DNA of 64,000 bases from Rhizophagus clarus (Eukaryota > Glomeromycota > Glomeromycetes > Glomerales > Glomeraceae). Where the stretch lies: contig BLAL01000160.1 in NCBI GenBank assembly GCA_015698045.1, forward strand, positions 496,001 through 560,000, written 5' to 3'. The notes under the pieces were generated by a model. That model saw only the letters and a program-made list of their open reading frames with translations, was not told the DNA's origin and did no database searches. Below, one piece after another: positions 18,865 to 32,629 of the stretch (within the stretch, counting starts at the first letter, position 1; each line of letters begins with the position of its first letter). The position numbers were made by a program, and so were the translations under genes.

Positions 18865-21800
18865 ATGTCATCAAAAGAACAAGAAAACGACACTGAAAAA
18901 ATGGTCACTACTATTGCAACTATCACTCCTACTACTACCACCACTCTATACGAAGAAGAAATAGATTTTTCGATAGTTGACGCTCTTCCTCCACAACATA
19001 CTTCCAAATCGGATTCCGCTGGACAAGATGACGATGAAAAGGAAGATCATGATGACAAAGTCAACGAAAAATCTTCTTCAAAAATTAAAAAATCGAAAAA
19101 GAAAAAGGTCAAAAAATCATCAAAAACTGAAAATAATACCATACCGATGAGTCAAATGTTTAGATTTGCTACTCCCTTAGATAAATTTTATATGATAGTA
19201 GGTTCCATAGCAGCAATTGCTAATGGTGTTTCTATGCCATTTATGACCATTATATTTTCGGGATTTATTGATATTTTCGCAAGATATTCGCAAGCTGTAT
19301 CAATTCATGATTCTACTGGTGACGAAGAAAAATTTGATGAAGCAAAAAGAGCATTAGATACCGATATTCGTACATACGTTTTTTATTTTGTAATTTTAGG
19401 TGCTGTCATGTTTCTGGCTAGTTATATTCAAATGACTTTTTGGTCCATTGCCGGCGGAAATCAAGCTAACGTAATTACAAGTTTCTTTGTAAAATTATAT
19501 AGTACATTATATTATTCTTATTTTTAATCTTATTCTTTCTCTTTTTATAGAGGGTTCGTAAATTATATTATTCATCGATATTAAGACAAGAAATAGCTTA
19601 TTTTGATAATATGTCAACAGGAGATATCACAACCCGTATTTCAAGTGATACAAATTTATATCAAGAAGGAATTTCCGATAAAATTGGTTTCATTATACAA
19701 AACTTCGCTACGTTGTTTGGTGGTTTTATTATTGCTTTCATTAAATGTGAGTATAAAAATTTTTATCGTAAAATTTCTTAAAATTGGTTTTCTGATACAT
19801 TTATACTCATTACATAGCTTGGAAATTATCACTTGTATTATGTTCTTTATTTCCTTTGATGATGATTGCTGGAGCTTTCATGGCTAAAGCTGTTAGTGGC
19901 GGATCAGCAGAAGGACAAGGTAAAAAATATTTGTATACCTAGGTGTTACCGATTTCTATCCCGCCCCCTCAATTCCAATATATTCATTTTTTTTTTTTTT
20001 TTTTATAAAAAAAAAGATGCCTACGCAGCTGCAGGAGGAATTGCGGAACAAGTCTTTTCCAATATTCGTACGGTTTTAGCATTTGGAGGCCAATCGCGTG
20101 AATTGGCTCGATACGCAAAAAACTTAGAATTAGCATATAAAGCAGGAAGAAAGAAAGCAATAGCAAGTGGTGCAGGAATAGGATCTGTGATGATGATATT
20201 ATTTTTTTCATACGCCCTAGCATTTTGGTACGGAAGTAAATTAATTTTAAATAAAGAAAAAACTGGTGGAGAAATTTTAAATGCTTTTTTTGCAGTTATG
20301 ATCGGAGGTATGATTTTTTATTAGTTAACATGAATGTGAGTTCAATGTTTTAAATATTTATTGGAAATTAATTTTTTCCCTTTATAAATAGCTTTTTCTA
20401 TTGGAAACGCATCCCCATATTTTAGCGATGTGGCCAAAGCGTTAGGTTCAGCAAAAAATCTTTATACAGCTATAGATCGTAAATCTTTGATAGACGTAGC
20501 ATCTACTACCGGCAAAACATTACCTTCTTCTGAACTCGAAGGACACATAGAATTTAAGAATGTATCATTTAATTATCCAACACGCCCAGATGTACAAGTA
20601 TTGAAAAATTTTACGTTAAAAATTGAACCAAATAAAACTGTAGCATTAGTAGGCTCAAGTGGTAGCGGTAAATCTACTATAATAGGATTATTAGAAAGAT
20701 TTTATGATCCAATTGAAGGAGAAATTCTTATTGATGGAGTACCAATAAAAGAATGGAATTTAAAAACTCTCAGAGGATTTATTGGATTAGTTGGACAAGA
20801 ACCAGTATTATTTCAAAATACTATTAGACAAAATATTGCATGGGGTAAAATTTCTGAAGAAGATAAAGAAGTTACTTTGGAAGAAATTAAAGAAGTATGT
20901 AAAAAATCTAACGCGTATGATTTCATTAATGAATTACCAAAGAAATATGATACTTTAGTAGGAGAAAAAGGTTCTTTATTGTCAGGAGGACAAAAGCAAA
21001 GGATTGCTATTGCAAGAGCTTTAATTAAAAATCCACCAATATTGTTATTAGATGAAGCTACATCCGCATTAGATACTGAATCTGAACGTCTTGTACAAGA
21101 TGCTTTAGATAATGCCTCATCAAATAGAACAACAATTGTTATTGCTCATAGACTATCTACGATTAAAAACGCTGATAAAATTGTTGTAATGCATAAAGGT
21201 GAAATTAAAGAAATAGGAAAGCATGATGAATTAATTGCAAAAAAAGGTGTTTATTATGATCTTGTACAAGCTCAACAGTTAAAAACTCATAAGGAAAAAG
21301 GAGAAGTTAATGATGATGATGAATTAGAAGAAGATGATGATTCAAGTAATTCTGAAAATACAAATAATGATGAAGTTGCTATCACTTTTGATGAAAATAA
21401 TAAATCCACACAATTAAGAAAAATTGTTACAAAAGATTCTGCAACAAAATCAATTAAATTCTTAAAAGAAGAAGAAGAAAGAATTTTAAAAGAAAAGGAA
21501 GAAAAATATAATAATACAAAAGCACCATTTTCAAGATTGTTTAAGTTAAATAAACCAGAATTATTTTTGATAATAATTGGAACGTTAGCATCGGCTATTA
21601 ATGGTACTATATTCCCATTATTTGCTTTACTATTTTCAGCGATATTAAATGCTTTTTCTAAAGTTGATCATCCTGATGAATTAAGAAGAGAAGCCAATTT
21701 ATTTTCGGGATTGTTTGCTGTAATTGGGGTTTGTGTTTTTATAGCAGAATTTTTTAAAAATACATCCTTTATGCTTAGTTCAGAAAGATTGACCAAACGT

Positions 21801-23438
21801 ATTAGATTAATGACTTTTGGTCATTTAATGAAACAAGAAATAGCATTTTTTGATAATGAAGATAATGGTACTGGTATATTGACCTCTAAATTGGCTGTTG
21901 ATGCAACTAGAGTTGAAGGACTTACAGGATCGCTTATGGGTAATATTATCCAGACAGCTGTCACGATCTCACTAGGACTCGGACTTGCTTTTGCATATGG
22001 ATGGAAATTAACATTGGTTGTAGTTGCTGCTGCTCCAACTGTAGCAATTGCAAATTATGCCAAAATAAAATCTCTCTCTGGTTACGGTTCCAAGGTAATT
22101 AAGTTGATTAAATTTTTTTTTATATAAGTTACAATTATTTCTTTATAACCTTTTTTCTTTTTTTTGTTTTAACCTAGAGTCGTAAAGCATATGAAGGAAC
22201 AGGACAAATAGTTCATCAAAGTGTTTCAAATATTCGTACAATAGCATCTTTATCATTAGAAAACACATTCTACAAGGTTTACGATAAATTAGTATCAGAA
22301 CCACATAAAATTGCTATTAAAGGAACCCTTATAGCATCAGCCGGATTTGGAGTGTCACAAGCAATGATGTTCTGGTTTTATTCGCTCGCTTTTTGGTATG
22401 GTTCACAGTTAGTAAAAAGTCAAGAATATACCGTTCCTAAAATGTTCAATGTCTTATTTGCAATTGCTTTTTCGGCATCATCTCTAGGTCAAATAAGGTA
22501 TGATTTCTTTCTTTTTCAAAAGAATTTTTTCATTTAAATAACTGTTAATGTAAATAAATTTTTTTTTTTTTAGTTCTTTTTCACCAAATATATCAAAAGC
22601 GAAAATAGCAGCACTTTCGATATTTGAAATACTTGATAGAAAACCGAATACCTCACCACCAGATAGTATAAATGATCGTCCAACTCCAGTAACAGGATCA
22701 TCAAAATTCACAGATGTGCATTTCTCTTATCCAGCACGTCCGACAACACAAATATTACGAGGACTTTCAATGGACGTACTCGCTAATAAAACCACAGCAT
22801 TAGTAGGTTCAAGTGGTAGTGGTAAATCAACTGTAATTTCTTTATTATTACGATATTATAATGCTAATTCTGGAAGTATTTACGTGGAAAATGTTGATAT
22901 TCAACAATGGAATTTAGATTATTTAAGAGAAAATATTTCATTGGTTGGACAAGAACCTGTTTTATTTGATTTAACTATTGGTGAAAATATTGCTTATGCA
23001 AAAGAAGGTGCCACTCAAGATGAAATTGAAACAGCTGCAAAACAAGCAAATATACACAATTTTGTTGATGCACTTCCAGAAAAATATAATACTAGAGTTG
23101 GTGAAAAGGGTACTCAATTAAGTGGTGGACAAAAACAAAGAATTGCTATTGCAAGAGCATTAATTAGGAATCCAAAATTATTATTATTAGATGAAGCTAC
23201 TTCAGCATTAGATTCTGAATCCGAAAAAGTTGTACAAAATGCTCTTGATAAAGCTTCTAAAGGTAGAACTACTTTAACTATAGCTCATAGATTATCTACT
23301 ATACAAAATTCTGATTTAATTTTAGTTTGTAAAAAAGGTAAAATTGTTGAATATGGTAAACATTTAGAATTAATTTCTAAGAAAGGTTTATACTTTGATT
23401 TAGTTAACAAACAAACTCTTATAAAAAAGAAAGATTAA
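18865..23438 (+). CDS. ABCB-type (P-glycoprotein-like) full-length ABC exporter
   Basis: Seven exons: 18865-19470, 19551-19746, 19818-19919, 20017-20307, 20392-22094, 22178-22497 and 22574-23438. They sum to 1,361 codons including the stop, with every splice in frame. The order is TMD-NBD-TMD-NBD. Residues 1-100 form a charged, Lys-rich cytosolic tail. TMD1 begins near residue 110 (MIVGSIAAIANGVSMPFMTI). NBD1 has Walker A GSSGSGKST near 486, LSGGQ near 595 and ILLLDEATSALD near 615. An acidic linker follows. NBD2 has Walker A near 1151, LSGGQ near 1255 and LLLLDEATSALD near 1275. H-loops AHRLST are present in both NBDs. Both ATP sites look intact. Close fungal kin pump drugs, lipids or peptides out of the cell, but substrate cannot be read from sequence. 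Confidence 0.93.
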
Positions 23439-24072
23439 TTAAGAATTTTAAAGAATGTTAAGAATTTTTTTTTTTCTGTAATAAGGTTTTTTTTTATAAT
23501 AGTAAGATTTTTGGTTTTATAATTATTTTTGTTAAAAAATAATTTCATGTGAAGAAAATAAATTTTGTTGGTTATACAATAATAAATTATTTCGATTCTC
23601 TCAAGTGTATATTCTATATAATTTCAAAATCTTGTAAGTACCCGATGTATTTCTAAAGAAATTTCAAGTACAGCATGGGAGACTACAAAACAATTCATTG
23701 GATCCGACGTAGAATTAGCTCGGATTCCATGTAATGACGGCAGAAGACATGGGTCCGGATGATTGCAAATGATTACAAATCAGCCAGATGTTGACCAATC
23801 GGACCCGGTTCACCAGCCAGAATCAATGTAAGTAGGGGGGCGAAACAACTGGGTTACTAATATTAGTATTGTTTAAAAAAAAAATTAATTTATACTTCTA
23901 TGATAAGGAGCCAGGCACAATGGCATATAAGTTAATCTTCCTCCGGGAAATCAATTTTCTCAATGTCTTTTCATGAGTTTCAGTTCCAAAGAGATTAAGT
24001 AAAATCATGTAGCCCGCGTCTGCATTTACATCAGGAGAATAATTAGCCTTGACTTTTTTTCTTGCTATTTAC
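23439..24072. other. 3' flank of the exporter and intergenic DNA
   Basis: AATAAA-like signals occur near 23560-23585 and could serve polyadenylation. Around 23690-23830 is a patch rich in GGATCCGA, GGGTCCGG and CGGACCC motifs in both orientations, possibly an old transposon end. No gene seen. Confidence 0.4.
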
Positions 24073-24076
24073 TTAA

Positions 24077-24671
24077 TTGCTGATCTATGTACCTAAGATC
24101 GGCACTGCGTTACTAATAAAATTCGGGGGTTAATGGCAATAATAAAAAAAAAGCATTTTTTACAACTCGCGCGCGGAATAAGTTTCCACTCATTTCACAA
24201 ACAGAAATACCACAAATACAATATTTTCCTTCATTTTATTAGACTTTTGGCAAGCATGACTTGCTATAACTATATTTCTGTAACTGGGTTTCTTCAACTT
24301 TCACTTGATTTTAATAATAAAAATATTTCAAATATATCTTTAAAAACAACTTTAAAAGCTAAAAATTATATTTTTTAATGTAAATAACACAATATAGTAA
24401 TATGAAATATCAAAATTTCGTATATTTTAAGGTGGAAATCTGACGCGCGTGCATAGTAAACTCATTATTTTACGTATGAACGTATAATTTTTTTTTTTTT
24501 GCCAATTCTTTTTTTTCAGGTGTTTTTTCAGTATATCATATGACTTTTATTCATAGTCAATATGTCGTCTATGAGATATCCTTTTTTGAAGTTTGTGTTC
24601 TAGCACAAAATCGACAAATTTAACCCCGAATTTTATTAGTAACGAAGTGCCGATTTTAGGCGGATCGGCAA
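24077..24671. mobile_element. Non-autonomous DNA transposon with TTAA target duplication
   Basis: TTAA flanks both ends (24073-24076, 24672-24675). The terminal repeat begins TTGCTGATC on the left and ends GATCGGCAA on the right. After a 4-bp indel it continues as CCTAA(G/A)ATCGGCACT and GTTACTAATAAAATTCGG, for about 60 bp per side. The 595-bp element has no transposase-like ORF. TTAA specificity is shared by the piggyBac and Kolobok superfamilies; which applies here is undecided. Confidence 0.7.
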
Positions 24672-24675
24672 TTAA

Positions 24676-25512
24676 AATTATTATTAGTTTATTATTGCTA
24701 TTATTTGGTTTAATATCATCATCAAACTCTATTAAATAATCTAGCAAAGAATATAAATTTTAGTTATATATTATAAAAGCGAAACCAAAAATAATATACG
24801 CTCGAAAAATTTCCAACTATAATTATAATTTAGATCACATTTCCCTGTAGATATTGAAGTTGCTGCTGCTTAACAGATATTTTCTGCTATTATATTTTGT
24901 CCTTCTATAGTGAAACGAATTTAATTAACTTATCAAACCAAATATAAAACGTAAATGATAATAGTAAATATAAAATATTTATTATCAGAAAATTTCTAAT
25001 TATTTAGACTGCTCCAAGTCTCCAACTTTTCAAAACTAAAGTGTTATGTTTAAAGTCACGTGACTTTGCAGTACTTTCTCCGAAGTGAATGAGGTGTCTA
25101 AACTTATTTGTTATGTTAAATAAAAAAAAAGCATTCACAACAAATACAGTATTAAGTAAATTTAGCCAATTTATTAATCTTTTTTATTTTATTTTTGTTC
25201 TTTTTTCACACGTATCGGCCGATTTGGAAGATTGGTCCAATTAATATGCAAATATTATGGAGACTTATCTGATCAGTTGATATGATAAAAAGAATAAAAA
25301 GATTTTTTAAAAAATTAAGATCGGGCAAATAATTTAACAAGATAAATTTGTCTGAAAAACAAATTTTTATAAAAAGATTATTAATATGTAAATTGTATGT
25401 TTATTTAATTTGAACTTCCCCTAGATTTTTTTAACAAATTATTTTAACATTTCTTCATAGCATTATTTACGTTTTATTATTATTAAGGATAGAATTATTT
25501 AATTTAAATTTA
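24676..25512. other. Intergenic, no gene seen
   Basis: AT-rich sequence with no coding frame, RNA gene or terminal-repeat structure that I could support. Confidence 0.5.
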
Positions 25513-25514
25513 TA

Positions 25515-26444
25515 CAGTCCCGGGCGAAAGTAATGGCGGTGAGAATACCGCTTCTTAATTTGGTTATAACTTCATTACTACCTCGATTAAATCATTACTT
25601 ATTATACCAAATTGAACAGTGATATGCTCATTTAAAAAGCAATAAAAAAAAAGTAATTTCAATTACTGACATTATTTCTGTTTTATTACCCACAATAGTT
25701 TCTATACAATAAATTCTACTTATGAAGCTGGTAACTTTTTCATGAAACAAACTTTTAGGAAATTTCTAATTGAACTGGAAATTTTTGCATTCCTATAAAA
25801 CAATGTATCCCTTTCTTACAAAAAATGCCAAAATTCTGAATATTTTATTCAAAGTGTCATACTAAACTTATATCATAAAAAATTACTGCCAGAATCGAAA
25901 TGATCATCATTTCACATTTTTTTTAATTTTCATCATGATAACTTTGAAATATGTGTATTTTTGACTAATCAAACGTTTTTTTTAGACCATTGGTAAGCTT
26001 TTTATTATGATGATATAAAATAAATATCCATGATATTTAAAATTTTTCTTTCAATAATGATTTTTTTTTTTGTTCATTTTAAAGCCCAGATCTCAAATCC
26101 CAATGAGAATTTTTGTTTGTTTTTGATGCAGTATATTAAGAAAATGGTAATGCAAAAAAAGGAAAAAAATAGTACAAGCTATTTCTCAATTTATTTAGAA
26201 AGCTGTGAAATAATTTCGAAAATAGCATAGTTATTGATAGCGAGGTTATTAACGATAATAGCATGCAAAATCAAATTGAAGCATGTTTTGATACAGATAG
26301 AGGTCAAACCCAATATTTATTAAATAATAAAATATATGTATTTTTGACTCCTCTTTCTGAAAATAAAAAAAAAATTCATAACTTCATTATAAATTTATGT
26401 GTTATATTAAAAAAACTGACCGCCATTACTTTCGCCGGGGACTG
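25515..26444. mobile_element. Tc1/mariner-like non-autonomous element (TA duplication)
   Basis: The left end reads CAGTCCCGGGCGAAAGTAAT and the right end is its inverse with a single mismatch over 26 bp, ending ...CGGGGACTG. TA flanks both sides (25513-25514, 26445-26446). The 930-bp interior holds only short AT-rich frames, with no D,D34D/E transposase visible. A CAGT start plus TA duplication is typical of Tc1/mariner. Confidence 0.8.
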
Positions 26445-26446
26445 TA

Positions 26447-27538
26447 AATGGGGATAATTTCAAAAGAATGTCGTAAAACACGCCAAAGATTTAACAAAAC
26501 AGATAGTATAGAATTATAATTTATATATAAAAAATTAAAAATAACCTTGATATTAATAAAGACATTATAAATGAGAAAAAAAAAGTGAAAAAAATTTCAT
26601 CTGGATTGCAGTTCAAACAGAATATTTTTTATCGGATTGGATATCCGAAAAATCCGGATACGGATCGAAGCACTACCGTGGGCGATCAAAATTACTGAGA
26701 TCTATGAAGCATAGCCAATACGGAGTACATCTTAATATTCATTTATCTCAATAAATTGATTCCATAATGCTATATTTGCGATAGTTTTCATGGAATTTAG
26801 AATCAAACGTTGGGTTTTTGGTATCCGACATAATTGTGTAATTCGTATATTAATTGTCTATTGTTGTACAGTACTACGTAATTGAAATGATATCACATGT
26901 TTTGATCGAAAATAATAAGTTCGTGTTCAATAACAAAAAGATGGTGGTAATAGGAATGGAAATGATTGTAAGGTTTTGCGTATGACTACTGTATTCGTTC
27001 TATAGAATTGAAATCGGTATAATGATAATTTCAGCAACTAATTTCAAAATTCTAAATATCAAAAGAAAAATAACTATGATTTTGATATATTTCGACAATA
27101 TGCATTCTCAAAGTTGTTGCCGCTTCATAGTTCTCGAAAATGTGAAGTATGAGTGTATAAATGCAATTAACACAAAAAAGTTTCTATTTATAAAATAAAT
27201 TTTTTTTTATTTCTTGATCAATGTACATAGTATATTTATTAATTTAGATTATGCATGAAGCTCTATGCCATCTTCAAATTGGAATATGAATATGAAAGCA
27301 TAGACAAATGTAAACTATTGCTCTACAAACAATACTTATTTTATTCTTTAATTACAACAATGCCATCTTAGTATTTGTCTGAAATAACAACTGTATTTTA
27401 TTAATAATATGATTTTATAATTGATTACAAACTGGCCCATCTCATAAAGATAATACTCTATAATTCCAGTGATCGATTATAAATAAAAATCCTTTATTAC
27501 TTAAAAAATAACTAATGTATTTATCTATAAGAAATATA
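26447..27538. other. Intergenic, 3' side of the channel gene
   Basis: No coding region seen. A short patch at 26628-26670 contains ATCCGAAAAATCCGGAT, a small inverted motif of unclear meaning. Confidence 0.5.
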
Positions 27539-30500
27539 CTATAACTTTGATTGCATTTTTTGTATTTCCTCTAATAAATTTCGCAAGGAAACTTCATCGA
27601 CAGGTTGAATATTGAGTTTATCCAATAGATCCTCCTTCAGTTTTGGAAATTCTTTAGTATTCCATTCACCTTTACTTATCATCTCTTTAACCATTTCACG
27701 AGTCTTATCAACATCAGCATAGTAATGTCTTAAAAAATGAATTTGAATAAGCATTAATAATTTTATTAAAATGTAAATGAATAAATAAATTAATTTAAAA
27801 AACGTACATTACTTCAGGAAACCATGTTTTCCAACGTCTTTGATTTGGTAATAGGTAAAATAATTCAATTTCAGCCAGAATCTAAATCAAATTGAAACTT
27901 TTAATATACAGTACATATATATTTTTTTATAATAATAAATTAAACAATTAAATATTAAATCATAAAATATTGTACTTTTGCCTTTTGTATCAAATATGAT
28001 ACTCTGTCATTATCTTTATCAATTGCATTATTGAGTAATCCAATAAACAGATTCATAAGATATACAACGATTAAAAGTGAAAATAATACAATCAATATTG
28101 CAAGTGATGGATCTTTTGAATATGACCAATTGGATAATGCGCTCGAATCACCTAAGAGTTAAATTACTAAATAAGTAAAAGCAAGATATAAAAATAAATA
28201 AAATATGTTTTGGATATAGTACCTGTTAAGAATTTATACATTGCAAAAAGAGCAGTCTTAAAATCTATAAACATGTTTGTATTTTCATTAGGCGGTTGAA
28301 TTATAAATGGATTGGAATCAATACTTCCATTTTCAAATACTTGATTATAAGTAGGAACTATATTCCAAGGATTATTAGGATCATCGTCAATTATACGTTT
28401 ATCAAATGAAACATCCGATTTTGGTAATAATAAAATATAAAATGCGTGTGCAAAACTTATTATAATAATAAATAAAACCAATAAGAATGCAATAATCTGT
28501 CTTCCAACACTTATGATTATTGCAAAATATACACCAAAGGATTCAAATGCCCTAAAAAATAACAAAAATTTTATATCTAAAAATAAGCATGAAAAAGAAA
28601 GTAATTGAATTACATGATCATTCCGATCATTTGTTTGAAGCCAAATAATAGAAGTGCAAATTGGAAGAAGATATGCAATTATATCTATAATATTAAATAA
28701 TGTAGTTAATATATTTATTTCCTTAAGCATTATAAGATAATTAAAAATTATATACCAAATAGATTCCAGAAATCATAAATCCATTCAATAGGATTATAAA
28801 TTATTTGACGAATTTCAAAACTAAGATGAATAAATCCAAGTATGATTGAAGTAATCAAAAGTTGTTTTCGTATATCTTCATTATTATATAGTTGTGGAAT
28901 TGTTGCAACAGCAGTAAAACATCCAAGTAAAGCTAAAAACATAATCCAAATTATCATATAATAATATATTCCATAAGTATTCCATTTAAAGTTGATTAAA
29001 GCTTCTCCATTCCATGTTTTATAGATATTTTTATTTATTGTTTCAATAAATGGACTAGGTTGAGGTTTAATTAATTCTGAAGACCACTTATAAATTTGTG
29101 GGTAATTAATAAATTTAATATAAGGAACCATAAAAATAATTGTTGGTATTGTTGAATTTGTTGTACGGGTTGAAATTTTATTAAAAAAGGAAGTTAATTG
29201 TGTTATCGATTGTTGAATAGTATTTAGAATATAATATGTTTTACCATAATTGTAACATAACATTTTGAATTTTGAACTTTGAGTTAAATTAATTACTTGA
29301 AAAGAATAAAGATGTAAATTATCATTTTGATGTTTTATATTATAAAATGGAGAATCTATAATCAAATTTGTTTCTATTGAATATTTTGAAATATACTCTG
29401 GATAATATTTATTCAATAATGGCATCATACAACTGATAATACTTAGAAACATCCTATTGTTTCCCAAGTCTTTCTCAAAATGACTTAAACATTTTTTATA
29501 AATCTTGTCTATTAATTCTAATTTATGTTCTTTAATCGCAAATGATAATAATTCAGTACCATATATCAAAAGACTCTCCTTATTATCTATTATGTATGAA
29601 GCCCTATCATTTAATTTGAAACTATCATAATTTGGTAAAGGTAAAATTTGGTTTGAAAGTACTTTTTTATAATTATCTTGTAATTTTTCAACATCATCGC
29701 TATATTTGTCTAAATTCATATAGTAAAAATAACTTAAAGAAATAGACTTAATAACTTCATTAAAATAATAAATGTAAATACCAGTTGTTGTCAATAAAAT
29801 TATGTGATTATCATTTAACAGCTTTGGTTTGTAACAAATATTACATTTTTCAATTCCCTTTTTATTACAGATTAAATTCCACTTATCACTACTAACATTA
29901 ATTTTTTTATAAACTCGCAAATTTATGTTTTCACAGTTTTTATGACCAACTTCTATTTTCCATTTAATTAAATTATGCGATAATTCCATATTTTTTCCTT
30001 TAAATTTCTCAGCTGATATATCTTCATATCTGATACTCATATAATATGGATTAAGTAAATGAGTAGTTAAATATTCATATGTTTTATAGTGTGTTTCATG
30101 CATTTTCTTGATCTCAAAATACCAATTTTCAATAATTTCATCAGAATTTTCGGATGTAAAATCCATTTTTGGTATTTTTTCTTCAAGTTTAATCTTCCAA
30201 ACATATCCATCTAGAATTCCATATGCGTATTCACCCGTAGTTTGAATGTTGTATGGAAGATTTGGCAAATCTTCGGTTTGATATTCATCTGGTAATTTGT
30301 TATCTTGCTTTAATTGATCTAAACATCTTTTCCAACAATTTCTCATGATGCAGTTTTGAATTGCACCTTTACCTAATAAGGGAAGTAATAAGTTACTTAA
30401 ACCAGCCTGTTTCATGAAATTATATATTTGATCATCTAAGTAATACATAAAATAATTATTTGGTATAATAAATATAAATTTATAATAAAAAAATTCTTAT

Positions 30501-31405
30501 AAGAATAAAAAATACCATTATTTATGTCCAAAGAAGCAATAGGAATGTCTAATACAATTGAATGAATAGTAATTTTATTCTTTGTTTTTAGACAAGTAAA
30601 CCGTTCATTACTTGAAATTTTGTTCATAAGTTTAACGTTATTCTTAAAATAAATAATAATTAATTACAAGAATATACTTTTTAACTTTTAACAAACAACT
30701 TAAATATATTTTAATACCTCATTATTCTCATAATTACAGAACATCCTTATACTTTTATCAGCAAGAATATTACATTCGTAAATGAAATTATTTGAAGTAA
30801 AATAAAGTTTACCATCTCTTGATGTGCCGATAAATTTAGAATCTTTGCGTATCTCATAAGTTCTTTTACACACCCATTTGCCATTTTTAGTTCGTGCAGA
30901 ATAAATCCAAATAGTAGCGCGATTTTGAAGAATACCATATACGATAAGTTCTCCTTTTAAATTAAAGGTGCAGTAACGAGCATTGGATTGCAAATTTGAT
31001 TCAGTTTCATTATTTTTCATATCGATTATTCCTAACAAATATAAAATTAATAAATGTCACCGTAATATTAAAAATATATAATCAATTAATTATCATACCT
31101 AGTCTTTTATCCCGAATATACGCAAGTTTCTTATCATCAGAAACGCATATTTGTTCTATTTTACCCGAAAAAATATTTAAATTTATTTTGATAGTTTTAT
31201 TGTCTGGTTCAAGTTTTCCCTCGCTTATATCTTCAACTTTCCAACCAAAAATTGAACTATCAAATTGACTATAAGTAACAAGGTATTTTCCATTTGGTGA
31301 TACGTCTATCTTAGTAATAGGTCCGTTATGCGGTTTGCTTGGCTGTTTACGAAATGGTTTACTTTGTATATTATCATATATATCAATTTCTATTTTATCG
31401 CCCAT
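27539..31405 (-). CDS. WD40-like / TRP-like six-helix ion channel protein, paralogue 1
   Basis: Eight exons on the minus strand: 31405-31099, 31031-30718, 30642-30516, 30435-28756, 28684-28223, 28151-27976, 27881-27808 and 27728-27539. They total 1,110 codons with the stop, all in frame. The N-terminus has WD40/beta-propeller-like units (KPHNGPITKIDVSPNGKYL). A long middle region is helical. The C-terminus has six predicted membrane helices: S1 near 735 (IIWIMFLALLGCFTAV), S2 near 765, S3 near 812, S4 near 845, S5 near 870-895 and S6 near 985 (LAILIVLFSLLIVVYLMNLF). The re-entrant pore segment contains FLTGDSS. This fits the Ion_trans fold, nearest in style to TRP channels. A short charged cytosolic tail follows S6. 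Likely a membrane cation channel; gating and ion are unknown. Confidence 0.85.
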
Positions 31406-32629
31406 TTTAATTTAATATTAAAAATATTCTTTTATGACGAAAGAATTTGTCTGTTAAGACCATTACGTTCAGACAATCCACATACAGTATGTTTGTCATA
31501 AATACGTAAAGTGTCATTTTACGTTACTTATCTTACACACGTCACGTGACTTATACAGGATGCTGGTTACAAACTTTATTTTTTAAATTTCAAATAAATT
31601 TTTTACCGTTATCTTACGTTCAGTGTCTTTATTAGTAATGACTGTAATGTAATCATTAATTTTGCCACCTTGCTACGTAATTATGCAATCTGAAATGCAG
31701 AGTTGATTCAGTGAAATACGCCAACTCGTCACTTGTAACTGCCAAGACTTAATATTTTTAACGAATGCATGAAGGCGTAAAATTTTTTGTACACCGTATT
31801 ATTGTCAGATCCAAATACAGGTTACGCCAAAATGTAACACGACTGTCAAATGATTTACGACACACCAAATTAGTGCATAACTGCATATCGCAAAACATTC
31901 TTAATAAATTTTCAGCCGTAATTGCAGGCCAATTTGCCCGAAATATTTTACGAACAAATATATAAGTTGGGTAATGAAATATTCTGTATATAATAATTCA
32001 TATTCTTAGTAATAAATTGACAATAATTAAATTGAATTTAAATAAAAACATTTTTCGTTAATTTTACTTTTTTGCATATCGCAACGAGTTAATATATAAA
32101 ATTGAAGAGAGCTGATTTGTGTAATATAAAAAAATGTCTGAGGTACTGTAAGTTGACGCCATCTTGAATTAACTTATTATTGATTTAAAGCATACCGTGA
32201 AATATTCCGAATAATCAACATAGAACTGGAATAATATATAGGCAATGTTCGCTATATAAATCATGGTATATTATTGTCCTTTGAAAATAAACCTAATTCG
32301 AAAGGTTAACACGCAATGACAAAGAAATATAAAGCTACTTCTTTTTTGTTTCACATTATGCAACATTTATACAAAGATAGTTTAGAAACTTTAAAATAAA
32401 AAATTAAAAAAATTTATTAAATTTATTGAAATCTTATTTTCGTCTTTGTAAAGAAAACTCCCGTTATGTTTATCACATGTTTATTAAGGAGATAAATAAA
32501 AATGTCCTAATTATTAATCTTTTTAATTTGATTGTATTTATAAATTTAAATATAATAAAGTAAACAACCAATAACTCCAAATTTTAATACTCTAGTTTAT
32601 TTCTCTCCTATAATAATATTGATTAACGG
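31406..32629. other. Intergenic between channel 1 and kinase
   Basis: Holds the promoter side of channel 1 (minus strand) and the 3' flank of the kinase gene. No clear TATA element, ORF or RNA gene was found. Confidence 0.5.

Noticed and set aside
26030-26457. Frames inside the mariner-like element as transposase remnants
   Set aside because: No D,D34D/E or helix-turn-helix text could be seen; AT-rich chance frames.
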